Below, piece after piece: positions 1-4,932 of a stretch of 5,666 nucleotides of DNA (its first letter is position 1; each line of letters begins with the position of its first letter). Under the pieces are notes generated by a model, which was not told the origin of the DNA, made no database searches, and saw only the letters and a list, made by a program, of their open reading frames with translations. The position numbers and the translations under genes were made by a program. Origin of the DNA: Fidelibacterota bacterium UBA7303 (lineage in GTDB: Bacteria; Fidelibacterota; Marinisomatia; Marinisomatales; UBA1611); assembly GCA_002471805.1 (NCBI GenBank), contig DKQR01000032.1, forward strand, positions 1 through 5,666, in the 5' to 3' direction.

Positions 1-16
1 GGCTCAGGATGACAGA
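1..16 (-). repeat. Possible start of a dispersed intergenic repeat at the window edge
   Basis: Just after the sucD stop the minus strand reads TCTGTCATCCTGAGCC and is then cut. TGTCATCCTGAGC matches, from memory, the beginning of a dispersed bacterial repeat of the form GTCATCCTGAGCGAAGCGA. It shares TGTCAT and a following C with the unit at 4781. With only 13 informative bases the match could be chance. Confidence 0.35.
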
Positions 17-898
17 TTACTTATTTTCCATGGCGGCTTTCATAAGGCTACCGATATCCGCTACGGAATCAGCTACATGAATACTGCATTCTTTTAAAAT
101 TCTGATCTTAGCCTCAGCCGTATCGTCCCCGCCAGAAACAATGGCTCCTGCATGACCCATTCGGCGTCCCGGAGGTGCTGTTTGTCCTGCAATGAAGCCA
201 ACAATTGGTTTGCTCATGTTATCCTTAGCCCAGCGAGCCGCTTCAATTTCCATCTGTCCGCCAATCTCGCCAATGATGACTACACCTTCTGTTTTTGGAT
301 CAGCTTCAAACAGTTCCAGGCAGTCTTTCATGGTAGTGCCGATAATGGGGTCACCGCCAATACCGATAGCCGTGGTTTGACCCAAGCCTGCATTGACACA
401 TTGATCAATAGCTTCATAAGTGAGTGTTCCGGATTTGGAGATTACACCAATATTCCCTTTTTTGCAGATGAATCCGGGCATGATACCCAGCTTGCATTCG
501 TCCACAGTAATAATTCCCGGACAGTTGGGGCCAATCATCCGGGTACCATTTTGATTGATAACCCGTTTCACTTTGACCATATCATGGACCGGAATGCCTT
601 CCGTAATACAAACCACTACTTTGATACCGGCGAAACTGGCTTCCATGACCGCTTCCGCAGCGAACGGAGGAGGAACAAAAATAATAGAAGTATCGGCACT
701 GGTGATTTCCACCGCATCCTCAACAGAATTGAAAACAGGCACACTGTCATCCAATGTTTTTTGACCGCCTTTACCCGGTGTAACACCGGCAACGATATTT
801 GTCCCATACTCCAGCATTTGCCCCGCATGGAATTGACCTTCGGAACCCGTGATTCCCTGGACGACGACCTTTGAATCTTTATTGACTAATATTGACAT
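17..898 (-). CDS. sucD: Succinyl-CoA synthetase (ADP-forming), alpha subunit
   Basis: The alpha subunit of the cytoplasmic TCA-cycle enzyme that interconverts succinyl-CoA + phosphate + ADP with succinate + CoA + ATP. The 293-residue product has the usual family length. An N-terminal CoA-binding Rossmann domain is marked by GITGSEGQFHAG (residues 15-26) and GVTPGKGG (38-45). The CoA-ligase domain follows, with GPNCPGI (123-129), GVISKSGTLTYE (151-162), GIGGDPIIGT (179-188) and IGEIGG (209-214). The phosphohistidine loop is GQTAPPGRRMGHAGAI (238-253), and His249 should be the residue phosphorylated during catalysis. The ATG at 896-898 is supported by AGGAG seven bases upstream. It is the last gene seen of the unit, 10 bases after sucC. 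It ends with TAA at 17-19, and no terminator is visible in the 16 bases left. All key motifs are intact. Nucleotide specificity (ADP versus GDP) is assumed from the family. Confidence 0.98.
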   Translation of the reverse strand: MSILVNKDSKVVVQGITGSEGQFHAGQMLEYGTNIVAGVTPGKGGQKTLDDSVPVFNSVEDAVEITSADTSIIFVPPPFAAEAVMEASFAGIKVVVCITEGIPVHDMVKVKRVINQNGTRMIGPNCPGIITVDECKLGIMPGFICKKGNIGVISKSGTLTYEAIDQCVNAGLGQTTAIGIGGDPIIGTTMKDCLELFEADPKTEGVVIIGEIGGQMEIEAARWAKDNMSKPIVGFIAGQTAPPGRRMGHAGAIVSGGDDTAEAKIRILKECSIHVADSVADIGSLMKAAMENK

Positions 899-905
899 TT
901 GAATT

Positions 906-910
906 CTCCT
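906..910 (-). promoter_or_regulatory. Ribosome-binding site of sucD
   Basis: Reads AGGAG on the minus strand, seven bases before the sucD ATG. Its last two bases overlap the sucC stop codon (TAG, 909-911), so ribosomes finishing sucC are placed directly on the sucD start. This suggests coupled translation and equal subunit supply. Confidence 0.8.
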
Positions 911-2075
911 ATTCGCCCAATGCAGCTTTTACAACTTTTTCTGCGGCATCTTTCATACTCACCGCCGGAATAATGGAAACACCGGATTCTCTTAAAATGG
1001 TCCGGGCTTCTTCTGCATTGGTTCCCTGCAGGCGGACCACGACGGGTACTTCCAGTCCTAACTCTTTCACAGCTTGTACCACACCATTGGCCACGCGGTC
1101 GCAGCGGACAATCCCGCCGAAAATGTTAATTAAAACAGCTTTGACATTTTCATCGGATAAAATAATACGAAATCCGTTCTTTACCGTTTCCGCACTGGCT
1201 GTACCGCCTACATCCAGAAAGTTTGCCGGTTCGCCGCCGGCCAGTTTAATGATATCCATGGTTGCCATTGCCAGTCCGGCGCCATTGACCATACAGCCTA
1301 CGTTACCATCCAGTTTAATATAGTTCAGATAGTATCTTCCTGCTTCAACTTCCATGGGATCTTCCTCTGAAAGGTCCCGCATTTCAGCAATATCTTTTTG
1401 GCGGTAAAGGGCATTATCGTCAAAATTAAATTTGGAATCCAGGGCCAGGATATGACCTTCCTCGGTCAGCACCAGCGGATTGATCTCTACCAGGGAAGCG
1501 TCGGTGGCCTGATAGCAGGCGTACATTTTCATAAATGTCGCTGTTGCTTCCTTGAATGCACTGTCAGTCAGGTTCAAGCCGTAGGCCAGCTTCCGAGCCT
1601 GGAAGGATTTCATGCCCAGCAGGGGATTGATCCAGACCTTGATGATCTTTTCAGGAGTTTCTGCGGCCACTTTTTCAATTTCCACGCCGCCTTCAGTGGA
1701 AACCATGAATACGTCCATTTCCCTGCCCCGGTCCAGGGTAATAGCCGCATAAAATTCCTTATCTATATTTGCTCCGGATTCGATAAGTATACGCTGCACT
1801 TCTTTACCACCAGGACCGGTCTGGTGAGTGATCAGGGTCATTCCCAGCATTTCTTTGGCAAGTGCTTTTACTTCATCGCGATTGTGAGCCAGTTTCACTC
1901 CGCCGCCCTTGCCGCGGCCGCCGGCATGGATCTGAGCTTTGACCACCACGGTACCGCAATTGAGCTGGTTATATGCATCTAAAGCCTGTTCAACGCTAAA
2001 AGCCGGTATTCCATCAGGAGTGGATATCGCATGCTTTCGAAAAAGGTTCTTACCCTGGTATTCATGTATTTTCAT
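909..2075 (-). CDS. sucC: Succinyl-CoA synthetase (ADP-forming), beta subunit
   Basis: The beta subunit, which binds the nucleotide and succinate and pairs with SucD. The 388-residue length equals that of the E. coli protein, as best recalled. It opens with the family signature MKIHEYQGK. The ATP-grasp domain carries VVKAQIHAGGRGKGGGVK (44-61). The metal-binding residues Asn199 (in VEINPLV, 196-202) and Asp213 fall at the same positions as recalled for E. coli SucC. The C-terminal ligase domain shows VNGAGLAMATMD (263-274), NFLDVGGTA (285-293) and NIFGGIVRCD (317-326), the loop that meets the phosphohistidine of SucD. The ATG at 2073-2075 overlaps the carbamate kinase TGA in an ATGA junction, and AAGGA lies seven bases upstream. 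It looks complete and functional. ADP rather than GDP use is inferred from overall similarity to the bacterial type. Confidence 0.98.
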   Translation of the reverse strand: MKIHEYQGKNLFRKHAISTPDGIPAFSVEQALDAYNQLNCGTVVVKAQIHAGGRGKGGGVKLAHNRDEVKALAKEMLGMTLITHQTGPGGKEVQRILIESGANIDKEFYAAITLDRGREMDVFMVSTEGGVEIEKVAAETPEKIIKVWINPLLGMKSFQARKLAYGLNLTDSAFKEATATFMKMYACYQATDASLVEINPLVLTEEGHILALDSKFNFDDNALYRQKDIAEMRDLSEEDPMEVEAGRYYLNYIKLDGNVGCMVNGAGLAMATMDIIKLAGGEPANFLDVGGTASAETVKNGFRIILSDENVKAVLINIFGGIVRCDRVANGVVQAVKELGLEVPVVVRLQGTNAEEARTILRESGVSIIPAVSMKDAAEKVVKAALGE

Positions 2076-3022
2076 GCATCATTCCTTATTGTTGTTCCTG
2101 CATTCCCTTTAAAGGCATCTTTGATGCCGGGAATAGAGGTAATTATAACTTTTTCACCGTGGTACTTCAAAAAGTGCATGGCTGCCCTGATCTTTGGGCC
2201 GATACTTCCTTTTTGGAATTCACCATTTTTATATAATTCTTTTGTTTCCATGCGGGTTATTTCCCGGATCGGAGTCTGTTCCGGACTGCCGAAATTACGA
2301 TAAACATATTTCACATCCGTGATGATCCAAAGTTCTTTCGCACGAATGATTCGTCCCATTTTTGCCGCAGCATAATCTTTATCGATGACCGCATCGAGTC
2401 CTTCCAGATGGCCGGATGTATCATTATAAACCGGGATGCCGCCGCCTCCGGATGCAATAACAATTGTGCCGCGATCCACCAGTGTTTTGATGGACTTTCC
2501 ATGCATGATGTATTCCGGCATTGGCGAGGGAACCACGCGGCGCCATTGTCCCGGCTCTTGTTCCCCAACGCTCCAGCCAAATTTTTCAGCCAAAGATTTT
2601 GATTTTTCTGCGGAATATCGTGCTCCCACATATTTGGTTGGATTTTTGATGGAAGGATCATTTTCATCCACGATCACCTGGGAAACCAGGGTTACGACTT
2701 CACGATCCACATTCATATCCCGCAGTTTATTCTGCAAGGATTGCTGGATCATATAACCAATGGAGCCTTGGGTGCCTGCAACACAAACGCCAAGAGGAAG
2801 AGGTGGTACTCTATCGTGAGTCAAATCCATGCGAAGAAGTTCATTTCCGACTTGTGGACCGTTTCCATGATTAATACATAGATTGTAATCGTGCTCGATG
2901 AAATGGCCGATGCCGTCCACCGTTTCCCGGGTGTGGGTAAATTGCTGGGTGATAGTTCCCGCTTCACCTTTGGGAGAAAGAGAATTCCCGCCCATGGCGA
3001 TCATAGCTGTAGGATTAGGCAT
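2072..3022 (-). CDS. arcC: Carbamate kinase
   Basis: An amino-acid-kinase-family enzyme that catalyses carbamoyl phosphate + ADP = carbamate (CO2 + NH3) + ATP, the ATP-yielding last step of arginine, citrulline or allantoin fermentation. The 316 residues match the family's roughly 310. Motifs in order: MGGNSL (10-15, phosphate-binding), NHGNGPQVGNE (51-61), a PL..C....QGSIGYM segment (76-91), NPTK (127-130) with the conserved lysine, RRVVPSPMP (161-169), GGGGIPVY (192-199), AVIDKD (211-216, Lys215), TDV (235-237) and GSIGPKIRAA (272-281, Lys277). These separate it from acetylglutamate and aspartate kinases. The gene directly follows the P5C dehydrogenase stop (TGAATG) and overlaps sucC by four bases. 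The usual partners arcA (arginine deiminase) and arcB (ornithine carbamoyltransferase) are not here, which is unusual. Function is confident at family level. The physiological source of carbamoyl phosphate is unknown. Confidence 0.95.
   Translation of the reverse strand: MPNPTAMIAMGGNSLSPKGEAGTITQQFTHTRETVDGIGHFIEHDYNLCINHGNGPQVGNELLRMDLTHDRVPPLPLGVCVAGTQGSIGYMIQQSLQNKLRDMNVDREVVTLVSQVIVDENDPSIKNPTKYVGARYSAEKSKSLAEKFGWSVGEQEPGQWRRVVPSPMPEYIMHGKSIKTLVDRGTIVIASGGGGIPVYNDTSGHLEGLDAVIDKDYAAAKMGRIIRAKELWIITDVKYVYRNFGSPEQTPIREITRMETKELYKNGEFQKGSIGPKIRAAMHFLKYHGEKVIITSIPGIKDAFKGNAGTTIRNDA
2083..2087 (-). promoter_or_regulatory. Ribosome-binding site of sucC
   Basis: Reads AAGGA on the minus strand, seven bases before the sucC ATG and inside the end of the carbamate kinase gene. 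It supports the start that overlaps the upstream stop. An out-of-frame ATGATG lies in the spacer and would not encode SucC. Confidence 0.75.
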
Positions 3023-4645
3023 TCAATCCTTTTCTAGAAATGGATAGCGGTAATCTTTTGGAGTGTCGAAAGTTTCTTTTACCGTTCGGATAGATATCCA
3101 TCGTTGCAGGTTAAGTTCTGATCCTGCCTTATCATTGGTTCCCGATGCACGACTGCCGCCAAATGGCTGTTGACCCACCACAGCACCGGTGGGTTTATCG
3201 TTAATGTAGAAATTTCCGGCAGAATGGGTGAGACGATCCTTTGCCTGGGCCATTGCTTCTTTATCTTTGCCCATAATACAGCCTGTTAAACCGTATTGCG
3301 ATGTAGAATCCACAAGATCAATCGTGGAACCCCAATCTGCAGGATCGTATAGATAAATAGTCAATACGGGTCCGAAGATTTCTTCTTTCATGGTTTTAAA
3401 ATATGGATCTGATGTAAGGATTGTGGTAGGCTGGATGTAGTAACCTATACTATCATCGTAGTTCCCACCGGAAATGATCTCTGTTTCGTCCGCATTCTTT
3501 GTATAATCAATGTATTGTGTAATTGAATCGAAAGCCGGTTTATCAATGACAGCATTCATGAAATTGGTGAAATCCCGCGGTGAACCCACTGTTACTGTTT
3601 CCAATTCGGATAGATATTTATCTTTTAACTCTTCCCAAATGGTTTCGGGAATGTATGCCCGTGACATGGCAGAACATTTTTGTCCCTGGAACTCAAATGC
3701 ACCACGAATCATGGCCGTGGCCAATTCATCTATATCAGCTGATTCATGAGCTAGGCAGAAATCTTTACCGCCGGTTTCGCCAACAATTCTTGGATAAGTT
3801 TTATATTGATCAATTTTAGTACCAATGGTTTTCCAAATATGCTGGAAAGTTTCGGTGGAGCCCGTAAAGTGGACACCGGCAAGGTTCTCATTTTTTAACA
3901 CAGGATCCCCAACCTTTCCACCAGATCCCGGAATAAAATTGATCACACCGTCGGGCAGTCCTGCTTCTTTTAACATCTGCATAATGAAATGGCAGGGGTA
4001 AACCGCACTGGATGCGGGTTTCCAAAGGGCTACATTTCCTACAAGTGCCGGTGCAGAAGGGAGGTTGCCGGCAATAGAGGTAAAATTAAAAGGCGTGATG
4101 GCGAAAATAAATCCTTCCAGCGGACGATATTCAAGGGAATTATGCATGCCTTCCGGTGAGATCAGGGGCTGGTTAGTGTAGATCTGTTCTGCGTACTGGG
4201 CATTAAAGTTGAAAAAGTCGATCAACTCACAGGCGGCATCGATCTCAGCCTGAAAAACGTTCTTACTCTGATTCAGCATGGTAGCGGCATTAATGGTGTC
4301 TCGCCAAGGTCCAGCCAGCAGGTCTGCTGCCTTTCGGAAAATAGCGGTTCGTTTATCAAGCGAAGTTTTGGACCAGATTTTCCAGGATTCCATGGCCGCA
4401 TCAATAGCCAGGTTGGCTTCTGTTTCCCCGGTTTTATGATAGGTTGCCAACACGTGTTGGTGGTCGTGGGGCATAACACAATTTTCAGTATCACCGGTGC
4501 GGATTTCTTGTCCACCAATAATTAATGGAATCTCAATGGTTTGTGCAGCCATTTCATCATATTTGGCTTGCAGGCTGGCTCTTTCAGGAGAACCTGCAGC
4601 ATAGGATTTTACAGGTTCATTCACTGCTTTAATAATTTGTGACAT
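3023..4645 (-). CDS. pruA: L-glutamate gamma-semialdehyde (1-pyrroline-5-carboxylate) dehydrogenase
   Basis: An NAD-dependent aldehyde dehydrogenase that oxidises glutamate gamma-semialdehyde (open form of P5C) to glutamate, the last step of proline and ornithine/arginine catabolism. The 540-residue length and N-terminal extension fit the stand-alone P5C dehydrogenase class of Bacteroidota and mitochondria, not the PutA fusion. Motifs: TPFNFTSIAGN (184-194, substrate/cofactor pocket), LWKPAS (207-212), the nucleotide-binding turn HFTGST (259-264), VGETGGKD (288-295, Glu290 in the general-base region), FQGQKCSA (319-326) with catalytic nucleophile Cys324, EEIFGPVL (421-428), and PFGGSRASGTNDKAG (494-508). 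There is no signal peptide or membrane segment, so it is cytoplasmic. GAGGAG eight bases upstream fixes the ATG at 4643-4645. It is the first gene of the four-gene unit and abuts carbamate kinase. No proline dehydrogenase or ornithine aminotransferase gene is in the window, so the P5C source is unknown. Confidence 0.96.
   Translation of the reverse strand: MSQIIKAVNEPVKSYAAGSPERASLQAKYDEMAAQTIEIPLIIGGQEIRTGDTENCVMPHDHQHVLATYHKTGETEANLAIDAAMESWKIWSKTSLDKRTAIFRKAADLLAGPWRDTINAATMLNQSKNVFQAEIDAACELIDFFNFNAQYAEQIYTNQPLISPEGMHNSLEYRPLEGFIFAITPFNFTSIAGNLPSAPALVGNVALWKPASSAVYPCHFIMQMLKEAGLPDGVINFIPGSGGKVGDPVLKNENLAGVHFTGSTETFQHIWKTIGTKIDQYKTYPRIVGETGGKDFCLAHESADIDELATAMIRGAFEFQGQKCSAMSRAYIPETIWEELKDKYLSELETVTVGSPRDFTNFMNAVIDKPAFDSITQYIDYTKNADETEIISGGNYDDSIGYYIQPTTILTSDPYFKTMKEEIFGPVLTIYLYDPADWGSTIDLVDSTSQYGLTGCIMGKDKEAMAQAKDRLTHSAGNFYINDKPTGAVVGQQPFGGSRASGTNDKAGSELNLQRWISIRTVKETFDTPKDYRYPFLEKD
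3027..3031 (-). promoter_or_regulatory. Ribosome-binding site of carbamate kinase
   Basis: Reads AAGGA on the minus strand, only four bases before the ATG at 3020-3022, within the last codons of P5C dehydrogenase. The spacing is short, but the TGAATG stop-start junction favours re-initiation by the same ribosome. Later in-frame Met codons (residues 7 and 10) sit too close to the GGN nucleotide-binding motif to be better starts. Confidence 0.55.
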
Positions 4646-4653
4646 AGAAGGGA

Positions 4654-4659
4654 CTCCTC
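4654..4659 (-). promoter_or_regulatory. Ribosome-binding site of P5C dehydrogenase
   Basis: Reads GAGGAG on the minus strand, eight bases before the ATG. It is the strongest Shine-Dalgarno match in the window, as expected for the first gene of the unit, and it decides the start. Confidence 0.85.
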
Positions 4660-4674
4660 TTCATAAAAATAGAA

Positions 4675-4698
4675 TAAAAAAGCCGGGAAAATTACCGG
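4675..4698 (-). terminator. Weak hairpin plus T-run; possible attenuator in the P5C dehydrogenase leader
   Basis: On the minus strand CCGG (4698-4695), an eight-base loop and CCGG (4686-4683) are followed by one C-containing step and then CTTTTTT, with the six T's at 4680-4675. The layout is that of an intrinsic terminator, but the stem is only four GC pairs and does not extend cleanly. It ends about 15 bases before the P5C dehydrogenase ribosome-binding site, leaving no room for a promoter in between. If real, it would therefore act as an attenuator or as a leaky end for dus transcripts. Confidence 0.25.
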
Positions 4699-4756
4699 TC
4701 ATTAAAAGAGAAGACAAGTAAGAGAGTTGTTTTTGAAAGTTGTTTTGAAATGTAGG

Positions 4757-4786
4757 AATATAATAGGTTGAAAAAGGCTGTGTCAT
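4757..4786 (-). promoter_or_regulatory. Candidate sigma-70-like promoter for the four-gene unit
   Basis: On the minus strand ATGACA (4786-4781, five of six bases matching TTGACA) is followed after 18 bases by TATATT (4762-4757). An overlapping TATTAT (4765-4760) gives a 15-base spacing. The position would give a leader of about 100 bases before the P5C dehydrogenase ATG. The -35 element falls inside the repeat-like unit. If the host is Bacteroidota, sigma-70 consensus matching would not apply well. This is a sequence match only. Confidence 0.25.
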
Positions 4787-4843
4787 TCGGAACGTCAGCC
4801 TGCTGCCATCCAAAGGGAGGCTGACAGGAAGTGAACAATCTTT
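4781..4843 (+). repeat. Intergenic palindromic repeat-like unit with 8-bp stem
   Basis: The core is an exact inverted repeat, GTCAGCCT (4794-4801) and AGGCTGAC (4818-4825), with a 16-base loop in which CC (4806-4807) and GG (4815-4816) could also pair. The flanks read TGTCATTCGGAAC on the left and AGGAAGTGAACAATCTTT on the right. These resemble, from memory, a dispersed bacterial intergenic repeat whose core is like GTCATTCCGAACGAAGTGA, here split by the hairpin. There is no T-run after the stem on either strand, so it is not an intrinsic terminator. Membership of a repeat family is inference from one copy; the stem itself is seen directly. Confidence 0.5.
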
Positions 4844-4844
4844 A

Positions 4845-4854
4845 CAATTAATTG
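4845..4854. repeat. 10-bp perfect palindrome CAATTAATTG
   Basis: A self-complementary AT-rich decamer about 60 bases upstream of the candidate -35 element of the four-gene unit. It could be an operator half-site pair for a dimeric regulator, but AT-rich palindromes of this size occur by chance, and no second copy was noticed nearby. Confidence 0.25.
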
Positions 4855-4880
4855 AAATAGTCAACAAGTGTGATTATTTA

Positions 4881-4932
4881 TAATCAATTCTTCGTCCCGG
4901 ATCTGCGGAACTCAAAAAGATAGAATTGATTA
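4881..4932 (-). repeat. 11-bp perfect inverted repeat at the end of dus with nested stem
   Basis: TAATCAATTCT (4881-4891) and AGAATTGATTA (4922-4932) are exact reverse complements, and the right arm includes the dus stop codon (4930-4932). Inside, 4894-4899 and 4906-4911 can form a six-pair stem with a six-base loop. One of its pairs is G-U on the minus-strand RNA but C-A on the plus strand, so the fold favours a minus-strand transcript. It probably forms the 3' end structure of dus mRNA. No T-run follows, so it is not a classical terminator. The arm at 4881-4885 can also pair with GATTA at 4872-4876, giving an alternative small hairpin. Confidence 0.5.

Larger units (their letters stand above)
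4646..4929. other. 284-bp intergenic region without a supported gene
   Basis: Between P5C dehydrogenase and dus. It is AT-rich apart from the hairpin segments and holds the leader of the four-gene unit, a candidate promoter, the repeat-like unit, the palindrome and most of the dus-end inverted repeat. A 68-codon open frame on the minus strand (4661-4867) crosses the repeats, has no family motif and is judged non-coding. No tRNA or recognisable riboswitch was seen. Confidence 0.7.

Noticed and set aside
152..874. A 240-codon plus-strand open frame opposite sucD
   Set aside because: Its codons align exactly with sucD codons on the other strand, so it stays open simply because sucD seldom uses TTA, CTA or TCA. 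The product has no recognisable motif and is rich in Asn, His, Phe and Cys.
1398..1982. A 194-codon plus-strand open frame opposite sucC
   Set aside because: It has the same codon-aligned antisense geometry as the frame opposite sucD. SucC motifs are intact on the minus strand, and the plus-strand product resembles no family.
2031..2303. A 90-codon plus-strand frame across the sucC/carbamate kinase junction
   Set aside because: It has a hydrophobic start resembling a signal peptide, but it lies wholly within two well-supported genes on the other strand and has no domain motif.
4794..4825. The GTCAGCCT/AGGCTGAC hairpin as an intrinsic terminator of dus
   Set aside because: Neither strand has a T-run directly after the stem, and the structure lies about 100 bases beyond the dus stop. 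A repeat unit explains it better.
4661..4867. A 68-codon minus-strand frame in the intergenic region
   Set aside because: It runs through the repeat-like unit and the T-run, and its product shows no family motif. It ends close to the P5C dehydrogenase ribosome-binding site.
4781..4932. CRISPR array
   Set aside because: The repeats here are inverted, single and of different sequence. There are no regularly spaced direct repeats and no cas genes.
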